Source of the DNA: Conchocele bisecta
Lineage: Eukaryota; Mollusca; Bivalvia; Lucinida; Thyasiridae
Direction: 5' to 3'
NCBI GenBank assembly: GCA_029237695.1
Contig: CM055279.1
Location: 60,833,530 to 60,897,529 of the forward strand
Length of the DNA: 64,000 nucleotides
The notes beneath the pieces were generated by a model that was not told the DNA's origin, did no database searches, and saw only the letters and a list, made by a program, of their open reading frames with translations. Positions 34,646 to 44,403 of this stretch are shown here, piece by piece (the stretch's first letter is position 1; each line of letters starts with the position of its first letter). Both the position numbers and the translations under genes were made by a program.

Positions 34646-35655
34646 CTATATTGGTCTGATTGGCGCTGGGAGTGTAGAAATCACCGACTGTAACGACGGG
34701 CGGTTTGGAGGTAGCTGGGTGTCAGACGGCACCGCAAGAAGTTCTTCGCGAACAAACCCGCGTGATGGACCATCATCCAAATAGTAGAGCACGGGCTGAT
34801 CGGGTTTGGTAATAGATCGATCCAGATGATATACATTGAAAGACCACACAGGATCAGTCGCGCGTCGGCCACCTTCGAGCTCTCCCGGTTGATAGAGGTA
34901 TCGGACGTCAACATCCGAGGGAAGTCATTTCTCCGCCAACGGGTCGCCCGCGCGAGACGGCGGATGGTTTGTGCGACACCTTTTTAGACTTCATGGCATC
35001 TACAGGCTTTTTATCGATCAATCTGGTCACCTCGCCGTTCAGTGCGGAGACCACGGAGGGCAGCCTGGTAACCCACTCGGTCGATCGCGTATGAGGGTCT
35101 ACAAGCTCTTTGGCATATTGGTGTCCGAACAACCTCTCAGCCAGGGTTCGATTGAACCGCTCCATGATCCCCTGGTCCCGTTGAATGTTGACGCGGCCGC
35201 GTCTGACAGAAACATCGTGTTTAGCCAACAGCTGAGAGACCGCGCCCATGTACTCGCGGCCGGGATCGACCTGGAGAATATTCGGCCATTTTAGTGGCCA
35301 ACGGCTCAGCCCCCTTATAACGACTCGCTACGTCAACGATTGTCAGTGCGTACTTGTACGTCTTGCGACCGACGCGATCGTGAGGGAGAAACAGGAGGTC
35401 AGCTTGGTGGACTTCGTTAGGCACCGGCACGTCAAATTTCGGCCGCGGAATATTGTGAGGTGCGGGTAAATAGATCTGCCAGATGGCCTGCTTCTTGAGC
35501 CATTCCTTGGCAGCGTTTTCGGAAACCTTGGTCGCCGCGGCGAGGTTCTTGATGGCCGCGAGTCCCTTCCAGTAGCCGCGGGGGCTGTAGTATGTGTTCG
35601 CTAGCTTGCGCGCTAGGCGAACCGATAGTTTGGTATCAAGCTTGCGCGTGTCCAT
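34646..35655 (-). pseudogene. INT: Polinton integrase (RVE family)
   Basis: Retroviral-type DDE integrase, which would join element ends to target DNA. The N-terminal part (MDTRKLDTKLSVRLARKLAN) has a basic, zinc-free head. The catalytic core shows the first Asp in VHQADLLFLPHD, the TIVDVASRYKGAEPLATK strand, and the catalytic Glu in GIMERFNRTLAERLFGH. The C-terminal part has VLYYLDDGPSRGFVREELL. Breaks: a ~62-bp deletion near 35,270-35,300 removes about 20 residues before the second Asp and shifts frame, and a further frame change occurs near 34,900, giving three pieces. Its start overlaps the end of the upstream gene by 20 bp, an arrangement repeated in E2. Its 3' end faces the left terminal repeat. 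Confidence 0.9.
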
Positions 35656-35990
35656 CGTATGCGAGGTGTTCTAATAGATCGGACAATCTCCAACATGCCC
35701 TCGCCAGATCGTCCGGTAACTGCGTCGTTAATAATAAGCCTTTGTTGGAAGTTTCGCTGCAGCTGCCGGTTAAGTTCTGAAGGAACTCGGGGGAATCTAA
35801 CTCGGAGGAATCTAACTCGGAGGAATCTACCATCCGCTTTGCGAAAAGGGTGGCCGCTTTTTCGTCCTCGCGCCACGTCTCGAGAGAATCTTGGGCCAGA
35901 TGAATCAGACCCTTTGCGCCAGCTAAACGGTGTTTAAGGGCAGTGTAGCCTACATCGAATCATAGCAAAGTAAAGTTCGCCAACTAACAT
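35636..35990 (-). pseudogene. Polinton 115-residue protein of unknown function
   Basis: Equivalent to 62,322-62,684 in E2. Starts at ATG 35,990 just after a TATATAT run. It is helical and charged (LARDSLETWREDEKAATLFAKR in the relative), followed by a short Ser/Glu repeat (DSSELDSSELDS) and a C-terminal part ending HLAYDGHAQA. A one-base insertion near 35,955 breaks the frame soon after the start. The Ser/Glu repeat is where E2 has a TCAACACTGTTGA insert. I do not recognise the family; the conserved overlap with the integrase start argues that it is real. Confidence 0.6.
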
Positions 35991-36069
35991 CGTTCTATAT
36001 ATATGTATATATATTATTTAAAATTTTGTTTTTAAATAATTATTGCTTTTGCTTATTGCTTTTGCTTAT

Positions 36070-36505
36070 TGCTTTTCAAATATAGTAGCTGACGAGACCC
36101 ACCACACCCATTCCCACGACGATGAACGCGATCTCGCGGTCTTTTTGGGCCTCTCACGGTACATAGGAATCTGAAAGTTGGGGCTAGGGATCCAACGGCG
36201 TGAGACTTCTCTGCGGATATGCCAGCGCGTACTCGCGGTTGGCTTCTTCAACGTTCTGGAAAGATTGCGTGGCGTGATTCTCGCGGCGAAGCTCTTCGTT
36301 GACCCAGTCCACATGGGCGGTTCGTTTTTTTCGACCATGCTGCGTCTGCGCTCTTGAGATGTTCTTCAGCTAAATCGTGACGCTTGCGCTCCTCATCCGC
36401 GTCCGATTTTCCTATTTGCGAGAATAAATAGTTGCTACCGCCGAACGACACAGCGCTCACGACTGCACCACCTATCATTAGTCCGATCGAAGCCATTATT
36501 TCCAT
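36070..36505 (-). pseudogene. Polinton two-helix membrane protein
   Basis: The N-terminal segment MASIGLMIGGAVVSAVSFGG is a transmembrane helix, followed by charged residues (KSDADEERKRHDLAEEHLKS) likely to form a coiled coil. The relative in E2 has a second C-terminal helix. Its start codon overlaps the last 10 bp of the 77-residue gene, as in E2. A run of seven A near 36,330 (six in E2) shifts the frame, and stops follow. The 3' end holds three TTGCTTTTGCTTA-type repeats that encode a Lys/Ser/Gln tail in E2. Function unknown; perhaps a membrane component of the particle. Confidence 0.6.
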
Positions 36506-36729
36506 ATATTAGAGGAATGAATTCCAGCTTTAACTAGATAATCTCGAGTCCCAACTGCAGCCGCTACATTCAAGGTCACGAGCCCTACGTCTCTCACAGT
36601 CATGTCCAATTTGGGAGCGGGCCCTCCGAAGGCCATCTTTGATAGTCGAGCAAACCCGATACTGAGACCCGATATGACCACGGCGTGATAAAGCGCATTC
36701 ACTATCATTTTACCATCGTTTTCAGCCAT
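36496..36729 (-). CDS. Polinton 77-residue protein, intact
   Basis: MAENDGKMIVNALYHAVVIS ... AVGTRDYLVKAGIHSSNIWK, 77 residues. It is 70/77 identical to the E2 protein (61,572-61,805) and is the only gene open in both copies. It has a moderately hydrophobic segment (ALYHAVVISGLSIGFARL) and a GPAPKLDMTVRD motif. It starts at ATG after an AT-rich leader and ends by overlapping the next gene's ATG. No family assigned. Conservation of length and frame between two otherwise decayed elements suggests either constraint until recently or simply a small target for mutation. Confidence 0.8.
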   Translation of the reverse strand: MAENDGKMIVNALYHAVVISGLSIGFARLSKMAFGGPAPKLDMTVRDVGLVTLNVAAAVGTRDYLVKAGIHSSNIWK

Positions 36730-36804
36730 TGTTGATAACTATAATTATTGCATATAAAAGGGATCGCGATCAATGTTTAAATCGGGCTCAATCGGTTTCG
36801 TAAT

Positions 36805-37576
36805 TTATTTAGGAACCGCCTCCAACTGCACAGGAGCCCCAATCGAAATTGGAGTTGGGGGATGTTTCGAAAGGTAGTTCAGCACACACAGGGTGCCCAC
36901 ATCTGCCAGACCACCACCAACAACCCACGGGATGATCCAGGTAGGAGCTACAGCAATCGGGTTCAACAGTGTTGAGGGCTGTTCCTGCGGAGATTGAACC
37001 CCCAACTCCAATTTCGATTGGGGCTCCAGCTCGGGAGTGGCTGGAACAGCCCTCAACGACTGTTTGGCCTCTCGAAGCTTGGCGAGTATTTTATCTTGTT
37101 TAACTTTTCGGGTGGCAGCCGCTGCTCTCCCAGCTGCCTGTCTTTTTTTTTTTTTTATGTCGTGCAACCGGAGCTTGCTCCTGTGGAGTTTGTTCCTGTG
37201 GAGCTAGCTCCCCCAACGTTGGAGGATCAATCAGAGTTGGAAGCGCTGCAATCGGGTTCAACAGTGTGGAGCAATCGGGGATTGCGGTTCCGTGACTCTC
37301 GCAGGTGCGTCTTGTGTCATCATTTTCTGAGCTTATAGTTCGTGGGCATATATGTCCAAATTGACAGTGCTTAGCCGTGGTCAACGCGGTTGTCAGCGGA
37401 GCTAAGTACATTCCAAACTTGAGATAAATTGAGCAGCAGGCTGTTCTAAGAGTGTGTCCTACAAAAGGGTCAGTCTCTAGATCACCAATCAACCCCGTGG
37501 TGTTTGGTATAGGGAGAATTGCACTGACAGCGGTAGCGTACAAATGAATAGCCGCCGCCCCAAAAGTTTTCGTCAT
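36805..37576 (-). pseudogene. Polinton basic/hydrophobic protein, split by homopolymer frameshift
   Basis: Two overlapping frames form one gene. 37,100-37,576 gives MTKTFGAAAIHLYATAVSAI, then CCSIYLKFGMYLAPLTTALT and AKHCQFGHICPRT, which looks membrane-associated and Cys/His-containing. 36,805-37,167 gives a Lys/Arg-rich stretch (RQAAGRAAAATRKVKQDK), a hydrophobic segment (IIPWVVGGGLADVGTLCVL) and a Pro-rich tail. The frame changes at a run of 13 A near 37,150. The tail carries PISIG and the middle STLLNPIA, both coded by palindromic DNA repeats at 36,839, 36,963 and 37,008. The start overlaps the preceding gene's stop as ATGA. Confidence 0.6.
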
Positions 37577-37902
37577 CTCAGCACATAACCTAGATTCAAT
37601 CGCGCATACATTTTATCAATCTCCGCATCTGACATCTTATCCACCTGACAAACTGAGAGACGCCTACCGAGATAATGCTCCGATTGTCCCCCAGCAACCA
37701 GCGCAGCTAGCCGCTCGCGTCGTGCAGCGTTTTCATTTTCTTTCATCCCACTGCCGCTCCTGAGCTGGTGCGGTTGGGCAGATACCGTATCGGCAGTCGT
37801 GTCAACAGGTGTTCCTACAGTTTCAGTCGTGTCGACAGTCGTACCGACAGTCGGCACGAGTGTTTCTTCCATTAGCTGATCGAGAAGTTCGTCGCAGTTC
37901 AT
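37573..37902 (-). CDS. Polinton 109-residue protein of unknown function
   Basis: MNCDELLDQLMEETLVPTVG, then a Thr/Val/Asp-rich repeat (VGTTVDTTETVGTPVDTTAD) and a charged C-terminal half ending DKMSDAEIDKMYARLNLGYV. The frame is open. The stop overlaps the next start (ATGA at 37,573-37,576). It has no counterpart in E2, where the region is deleted. Likely a small acidic accessory or scaffold protein, but that is a guess. Confidence 0.6.
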   Translation of the reverse strand: MNCDELLDQLMEETLVPTVGTTVDTTETVGTPVDTTADTVSAQPHQLRSGSGMKENENAARRERLAALVAGGQSEHYLGRRLSVCQVDKMSDAEIDKMYARLNLGYVLR

Positions 37903-38064
37903 TATTTTATTTATTCCAACAGTGTTGGGTGTACTATTCTGACAAGCCTCATAAGTTTAGTTTAACATATTGCCAAGTGCACCACCCGATACTGATGATC
38001 ACCGTTATGCTCGCAACAAAGCAATACTTGCTGAATAATTATTAAGCGGAGCAACTAATTGATT
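37903..38064. other. Short intergenic stretch
   Basis: No coding signal; leads into the GTTCAGCATT array. Confidence 0.4.
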
Positions 38065-38245
38065 CCCACATTGTTCAACATTTGTTCAGCATTTGTTCAG
38101 CATTGTTAAGCATTATTCAGCATTGCTCAGCATTGTTCAGCATTGTTAATCATTTGCTCAGCATTTGTTAAGTATTTGTTAAGCATTGTTCAGCAATTGC
38201 TCAGCATTGTTAAGCATTGCTCAGCAGTTACTAACGAACGTTAAG
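38065..38245. repeat. Iteron-like array of GTTCAGCATT
   Basis: About 15 imperfect copies of TTGTTCAGCATT or TTGCTCAGCATT / TTGTTAAGCATT at 10-12-bp spacing (for example 38,081-38,160). It is located between the ATPase stop and the 109-residue gene start and is AT-rich. Spacing close to one helical turn is typical of protein-binding iterons; no function is shown. Confidence 0.75.
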
Positions 38246-38259
38246 CAATTGCTCAGTAA

Positions 38260-38877
38260 TTAATTGATGACTTTGTAAGCAGTTGGTTGATCAGTCTTTA
38301 GCAGTAGCTTGGCGTGCTTAGTTTCCGAAAGCATCTGTCGAACCTCCAGGCGCTCCTCGCGCGTTGGGATAACGTCGTTCTCTCGAAGACAGTCATCGAA
38401 TGAGTCTCGGTCCTTGCAGTGAAAGAGGGCGACCCATTTCGTTTGCTCGCGCAGATCCTGGAGGACGGCGTTGTACTTGTACGAAAATGCGAGCTCGGAA
38501 AGCATGTCCTTCTTTTTGGTTATCGCCGCCTTGGCCGAGTAGTCGTCAATCACGTATAGGGTGGGCTCGCCCTGGGATCTTTGGTATCAACCACGCAGCC
38601 AATCGTGAAGCCTTTCACCGGGGTCAATAACGTATACCTCGGGGTTGTCCCATATCCACGGGCGCCGCTGATAAGTATCGTTGAGCGGCACAGTGGGACA
38701 CATGATCACAATGTGTCGAAAGACATCACGGTAGGACCCCTCGAGCAAGTCGAGGATGAAAACCGTTTTTCCGCATCCTGTCTGCCCACATATTATGGCA
38801 GAGTGGGCATCTTTCGGTAGAGTTACATCTTTAGATTGATTTATTAAATCAGTAGAGCGCTGAGACGTATCGGCCAT
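38260..38877 (-). pseudogene. ATP: Polinton genome-packaging ATPase (FtsK/HerA, A32-like)
   Basis: About 205 residues. Walker A is GQTGCGKTVFILDLLEGSY (residue ~30); Walker B is LYVIDDYSA; downstream FSYKYNAVLQDLREQTKWV has the pattern of A32-type packaging ATPases. It would pump element DNA into the capsid. A single in-frame TGA at 38,587-38,589 splits it; the frame is otherwise continuous. The ATG (38,877) lies inside the end of the major capsid gene (29-bp overlap), conserved in E2. Confidence 0.88.
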
Positions 38878-40056
38878 CTTCGATATTGAGTTGTGCGTCT
38901 GTAATTATATATAAGTACACGTTCAATGGCCCAGCTCCATCCGCCTCTTTGGTTATTTGGATCGTCACACCCTCACTAGCGTTCTCAACTTGGCGTCCAC
39001 TACCGTGCATTTGGTCGTCGTCGCTGGCTCGCATGTCTAGCCATAACGCGTATGTAGTCAGGAACTCCGCGAGGGAGACGTCCGAGAGCTGTAGGTCTTT
39101 GGCAACGGCGGCAACCTACGGGGAGCGCTTAGAGCCGGCAGCAAACTGCTTTCTGACTTCGTCCCACTGCTGGTGTGCGCGAAGACCCGCGCTGTAGAGT
39201 TGATTGGGGACTCCCTCGATCGTCACCTCGACCTTTATGATTTTGGGGTTATATAATTTGTCGGTTTTTCTAACCCCGAGCGCGAACCGACCCTCCTCGA
39301 ACAGCATCAGTATACCTTTCATCGAGCGGGTGGGTACGTTGACGTTAATATTCCACAATGTGTCGCTTTTGTCTTTCGTCATCTTGCGGTGGCGAAGAAC
39401 TCGGTCGTAAAGTATGGCAACGCGCCAGGTGTACTGGGATCTGATCAATCGCGCGAGTTCGTACTCCAGCGAAACATTGTTGATCGTATACGTCGATGCC
39501 ATGTCAGTGGCTATGAGAGCTCGGCCGTAGTCGTTGAACGTTAGTTCGTATTCGAGGCGGTCCGCCAAAGCACTCTGATAGTAGGGCATGTGACTCTCCA
39601 GCAACTCAAAGTCGAGCGGGATGTAGAAGCTGTTGCCGTAAGCGGCCGCGATCGCGTTGTCGCTCGCGACGTTATCTGCCTTGTTACCAGCCCCGATTCT
39701 AAGACTGGTTACGTTCTTGTTTCGGCTGGTGTCAATACCCTGATAGACCGCATTTTCGCGCTCTTGTGCCGTCTTCCACAGGTCCTGATAGCAATGGTAG
39801 ACGTCGCTGTCGTCGATCGACATCACCTCATTACGAGAAATCGTTATCATGGTCTTCTTGACGATGGCGCAACCCAGGTTCTGAACGACGGTTCGGTCCG
39901 CGTCCGTCGACGTCAGCGAAATAATGAAAGCGAGGCGAACAGTCCCCGGCACAATGACGTCGCTAGCTCCGAGGTTGGGGAAGCGGACTAAGAGCTGCTG
40001 GTTCTGGTCGATCGTCGATGGGTTGTTCGTAATAACGACGCTCTGTCTCACGCATT
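38849..40056 (-). pseudogene. MCP: Polinton major capsid protein (double jelly-roll)
   Basis: About 400 residues. The opening strand is LLVRFPNLGASDVIVPGTVR, with FYIPLDFELLESHMPYYQSA and LEYELTFNDYGRAL in the middle, a motif pattern of Polinton capsid proteins; then RSMKGILMLFEEGRF and a C-terminal strand AGPLNVYLYIITDAQLNIED-type. Breaks: the first ~24 codons seen in E2 are deleted, leaving an ATG out of frame (40,056), and GAG is changed to TAG at about 39,116-39,118. The frame then continues to 38,849. Divergent from the coiled-coil gene, with 61 bp between. Confidence 0.82.
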
Positions 40057-40117
40057 TTCAGTGAAACTAAATACTCTATTAAACCTGTATGGTTTTGTCT
40101 TTAATACATCGTTAAAG

Positions 40118-41346
40118 ATGGCTGATTACGATATTGACATGGACGAATTCGGCCGAGCCGATTACCTCGATGATGATGATGACATGGATAACGATAACGA
40201 AACACCCGTCATGGAGACTCCAGTTCCAATCCAATCGCGATTGGATGAATTGGGGGAAATAGGTGGCGCTACCAACACCAGTAGTCTAAGTCAGGAATTA
40301 GTCAAGTCTGCTGTAGACGACTACTATAACCATCTGTCAGAAAAAGGTATGGTCCCATCTGTTGGCCGCGACTACTCCAAGTTCGAATTGGATCAGTGCG
40401 GTAGGTTGCGACTAAAAGCATAAAATGTCCCGATCATCAACATGAGCACCGGAAAACCCCTATCGCTGAGCACTATTGCTGGAGGTCGGGGCGTGTCCAA
40501 ATCGTAAGGGACGAACTAGGATTCGTAGATTGGAATCGTGGTAAAACAATTATGCCGGCCAGCGCTGTAGAGACCCTAAATTCTACCGACGAAACGATGG
40601 CGAAGACGGCCGCCGCGATTGAATCTGTCGAGCTCAGCAAGGTCCCTCGAGTAGCCACCGACACTATTCACACAATGGAGCTCAGAGAAAGAGAGATAGA
40701 TGGAATACTCAGCACGATGGATGACCCACCGTTACCTCGATAGGGCTATGCAAACAGTCCTGGGTGAATTGGTCCATAACCTCTCCAAACTGACGGCGCT
40801 GGATGAACATAATGCACTAGACGAAAGAAAACTTGGGGAAGTCCGTGATGATAGAGAATCTACCGAGCGGATCACCGAATGCCTGCAGTCGTTGCGGGAT
40901 GAAAGAGCAGCTCGCTTGGAGGCTGCATCGGCTTACCGTGAGGCTCTCTGCACCCTAATAAGTCGGATCCGCGAAACAATCTCGAGAGTTCTGCACGAGG
41001 AGACGACACTCGGTGAGCGTATTCGCACTCTGTTCAGAGAGCAGGGCGTCACAATAGTAAGCATCCTCACTGCTGTCGGCATGACTATTTGAAAGATATT
41101 TCTAGCTTTCACTGGCGGTGTGGGGCCAAGGAGTGGGTAATAAAACATCCAAAAGCCCTCGCCAGTTTCCTGGCTAAATTAGCCGAAAAGGCGGCCGCCG
41201 CGCTGCCTGGGCTGATCGGGGGTATCGTCTCCTACTTGTTATCTATATTATCAAAAACGGCCGGATGGCTCGCCGAGAATGCTTGGGCTCTAATCTGTCT
41301 CCTACTATTCTCCGCCCGAGAGTTCCTAAAACCAAAGCACAAATAG
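40118..41346 (+). pseudogene. Polinton coiled-coil/membrane protein
   Basis: Starts MADYDIDMDEFGRADYLDDD, an acidic head, then a conserved SVGRDYSKFELD segment, a coiled-coil middle (RDDRESTERITECLQSLRDE) and a hydrophobic C-terminus (AALPGLIGGIVSYLLSILSK, WLAENAWALICLL). About 430 residues when whole. Similar proteins occur in marine invertebrate Polinton-like loci, from memory; the role is probably structural. Breaks: TAA at 40,421-40,423, TGA near 41,090, frame changes near 40,490 and 40,740, and loss of the Pro-Ala linker that E2 retains. A palindrome at 40,231-40,244 adds eight codons that are absent from E2. Confidence 0.65.
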
Positions 41347-42828
41347 TCCGATCGCCATGAGGGTGATGACGAGCCCTAATTTCTCCTGCTCGTGAGTTGT
41401 GACACTAGTTCCCGCTCCTGTTCCAATTCTCCCTCAACACTGTTGAACGCGATTGGATTGGGGGAACTGGTGGAACTTGATGGTGCATCCAATTCTTCCC
41501 TCAACACTGTTGAACGCGATTGGTGTGTTGATGATTGAATTGGGGGTACTGGGGTGGGTGTTTGTGGTTTTATGAAATCTTTTTCAAATTTATTTGAATT
41601 TCCAACCTCAACACCCAATCGAGATTGGATGAACCCGGGCCTCTTGGGGGTGGGGGGGGGAGCTTGATGAAACCCGTGTTCAAGTTCCCGTTGTGGCCGA
41701 TTTTTTGATTGGCGGTGGCGACTACGATCTGATTATTGTAACCGTCAACCGGGTCGTCTCGTAGTATCATATTGCTCGGCGCCATACAAAAACCTATTCC
41801 AAATGCGTAGTCTACTGGGATGCGGGCAGTCTGCAAAACGTCTTGATAATTCCTGGATCGCCTTCTGGAGGTCCACCTTAGCTGAGATGACGTCCTCGAC
41901 AAGTGCTAAGAACTGTTTTTGCGCGTCAAACGCCGTTTCCGTGCCCAGTATAGCACTACGCGCTTGCTTCCGTGAGGCGAGGATGGCCCAGACGTATACG
42001 CGAATGGAGTCGTTGAGGCGAATAACCCCAGCCTGCGTGAACCCCAGACCCTTATCTAACATAAATGTACCCCACGCGTCCTGGACCTCAGCAGCCTGCT
42101 GTATGTAATCGCCGTGAGCTCGTTTCGGAGGTAACCAATTGCAGGATGAGATGCCGCAGTGCCGACCTCCAGACAATTCCGGCCCGAAGGTCATCGTCGC
42201 GGGGTCAAAATTCCCGGCGTTCCGACTGACAATCTAGTCGCCGGAGTGATCGTGTCTAAAATCAGTCTGCGTCCAATTCCCGGACTGGCCCCGAATGAGA
42301 ACGTCCCCGAGGCCAGTGCTGGTAGGAAATGCTTTCTGTCTCCAGTCCGCGTCTTTTGAAACGTTAAATTCGTTACACAGTGAGTCTTTCGAACGCCCTA
42401 CGGTCGTATGCGTTGGAAATGGGATTCCAGGCGTCGTCTTGAGGTAATGGAATACCTAGTTATTTGATAATCCTCAGTATAGTGTAGTACGTGTGAAAGT
42501 TATAAACGGCCCTCAATAAGGGATACTCCGCAACCAGATGGTCCTCATAAGAAACCCCACATCCGGCTGTTGCGCACCATACGGCGAAGTTGAGCTGATT
42601 CTGCCAACACTGCATCGGTGTTGCTTTCCACCCGTTCACGGCCTCCATTGTTGTAATCTTGGGCAGCCTATATTGTTCAAAGATGTCGGGGAAGTTGGTT
42701 TGAAAGCCTTTTCCGCCGCGAACTTGGACAGTGGTGTGCACAAACCCACCAATGGTGTTCTTTTGAGTGTATACACCTCCAACCAGGTACTTTGCATTAG
42801 AATTAAAGCGAAATGGTTTGGTATCCAT
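41326..42828 (-). pseudogene. Polinton large virion-type protein (QNQLxFAVWCAT family)
   Basis: Counterpart of the 416-residue protein of E2. The N-terminus MDTKPFRFNSNAKYLVGGVY is followed by CWQNQLNFAVWCATAGCGVS and AVYNFHTYYTILRIIK, later by GFTQAGVIRLNDSIRVYVWA. I recall this family from invertebrate Polinton-like ORFs without a known function; abundance and position suggest a particle protein. Breaks: TAA at 42,460-42,462, a rearranged stretch at 42,190-42,340, a one-base insertion near 41,865 and a C-run frameshift near 41,650. The tail contains three palindromic repeats (41,431, 41,498, 41,615). A hydrophobic LGLV..LW tail frame ends at 41,326, overlapping the coiled-coil gene's end. 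Confidence 0.65.
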
Positions 42829-42842
42829 TGAAAGATATTATT

Positions 42843-43484
42843 ATGTTTGCTACTATCACTAATGTTCAAAAAGAGAGTTGTGAACTTCAAAAGTCAATCG
42901 ACAACTGCTGCGGAAAACGCCGGGTAGGCCTTAGAGCAATCACCTTCACGGTTGGGTGGGGGAATGTGGGGAAGAGCGAAGGGTTTGGCTATGTGAAGGA
43001 TGGACGCTCAGTAGGTGTAAAGCTGCCTCCCGGACTGTGGAGTTTTAGACAGGTCAAAGATTTTGTCACCTCAGAGCTTGACGGTAAAGCCAACCTCATA
43101 GTATCGAAGGCTACCGGGCTCGCAACAATGACCATCGGCCCAGACAGCCGGGTAAGGATCTCCCCGACGTTGGGTATTCGACTCGGTTTTACATCGGTGA
43201 TAACCCGGTGGACTTCGCCTTCACGAAATCTCTCAGGGTGCACCTGGATCGGGTGAACGCATCGTACAACATGGTAGACGGATCCCCCAGCACATTACTG
43301 AAAATCGTGCAAGCCAGTGATTGTTTCTTTGGGGTGACTGTGACCTTAGACTTCCCACACCCCGTGATGAAAATTTTGGAATCGGGACATATCCACGAAT
43401 TTACGGTCTCTATGCTTGATGATCAAGCGAGAAAGTTGAATAACTATTACCCGATTTCGGTCGTCTTAGAAATTTCAAATTAAT
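42843..43484 (+). pseudogene. Polinton penton-like minor capsid protein candidate
   Basis: Starts MFATITNVQKESCELQKSID. It has an LPPGLWSFRQVKDFVTSELD segment and RISPTLGIRLGF, a pattern like the PPG..-..LGF stretch of single jelly-roll minor capsid proteins in animal Polinton-like viruses, and a C-terminal strand HEFTVSMLDDQARKLNNYYP then ISVVLEISN. About 215 residues. A one-base deletion near 43,185 shifts the frame. Its ATG lies 14 bp from the divergent ATG of the large virion-type gene, also in E2. Assignment rests on motif layout only. Confidence 0.5.
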
Positions 43485-43500
43485 TCAAAGAATTAAACGC

Positions 43501-44394
43501 ATGTTCGTAATAGAATTTATAACAACCAACATTATGAGTATATACGGACCAGGTAGTTCTTCCAATTCCAATCGCGTTTGGGTTAACAACCCAATCGAGA
43601 TTGGAGCTCCCGACGGATCCAACCCCACAGGGGATTTTTTAACTACCGGAGAAACAAAGGCCTTGATCAATACGACTATATCGGGGGCCACAAACGCAAT
43701 TCACAGGAGTATAGCACAGCTTAGAGTAGACGTCCTGACGGCGACTGCACAAGTTCGCGAAGAGGCACATACAGGACTTAAAGATCTCGACGGAAAAATA
43801 ATCCAAGTTGGGGAAGAGGATCATGCAGCACTTACTGAACTAGGCCGGAAAATAACCGAATTTTCCGATAAACCGAAACGTGTTCGTAGAGCCATTAACA
43901 AAGCACTTGAGGAGACCTCTGAAAAGGTTCGTGTTGAGTCCCATACCGGTAACGCGCAGCTTGCCGCATTGTTGGACACAATTGTAGAGCAGTTTAAGTT
44001 ATTGCAAGCACAAAAACGTGTCATCTCAGTTAGTGCTGAGAAGCGGGGCCCATTGAATGAGGGTCTCTATGAATATTCATTTGGTGCCAAAGCGAGCAAT
44101 AAATATGGGGGATACGCCATGACAGCTCCAGATACACTTCTCCGAATGGCGGTCTGCTCGGTTAATTATAATGGTAAATATGTGGGCGTGGTCGCCGTGA
44201 ATCTCGTACTGAATGGGGAAGAACGGGCGATTGGAGTCAATAAACTCGCTGGAGATAGTTCCGCGGTGATTTTGTTCGCCGGTGACGATCCAATTAGACT
44301 TTCCGAAGGTAGTGTTATTAACTTTGTTACAAAAATCGCTGACCCAGCGAGTACTTCCACTATTGTGACATTGTTAATTGAACTTGATTTGTAA
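43501..44394 (+). CDS. Polinton fibre-like protein, intact
   Basis: 297 residues, open throughout. The N-terminal tail SIYGPGSSSNSNRVWVNNP ... PDGSNPTGD is followed by a long helical coiled coil (residues ~55-170; REEAHTGLKDLDGKIIQVGE, ALEETSEKVRVESHTGN). Last comes a beta-rich C-terminal head from AEKRGPLNEGLYEYSFGAKA to TIVTLLIELDL. Tail, coiled coil and globular head is the layout of a trimeric attachment fibre; I infer that role. The start could be ATG 43,501 or 43,534. Two palindromes (43,568-43,581 and 43,591-43,604) encode part of the N-terminal tail (NNPIEIG). In E2 the head is missing. Confidence 0.7.
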   Translation: MFVIEFITTNIMSIYGPGSSSNSNRVWVNNPIEIGAPDGSNPTGDFLTTGETKALINTTISGATNAIHRSIAQLRVDVLTATAQVREEAHTGLKDLDGKIIQVGEEDHAALTELGRKITEFSDKPKRVRRAINKALEETSEKVRVESHTGNAQLAALLDTIVEQFKLLQAQKRVISVSAEKRGPLNEGLYEYSFGAKASNKYGGYAMTAPDTLLRMAVCSVNYNGKYVGVVAVNLVLNGEERAIGVNKLAGDSSAVILFAGDDPIRLSEGSVINFVTKIADPASTSTIVTLLIELDL

Positions 44395-44403
44395 AATTTA
44401 AAT

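Noticed and set aside
39590..39991. 133-residue plus-strand frame opposite the major capsid gene
   Set aside because: Antisense shadow; the same shadow exists in E2 (59,610-60,041) because the coding strand is conserved.
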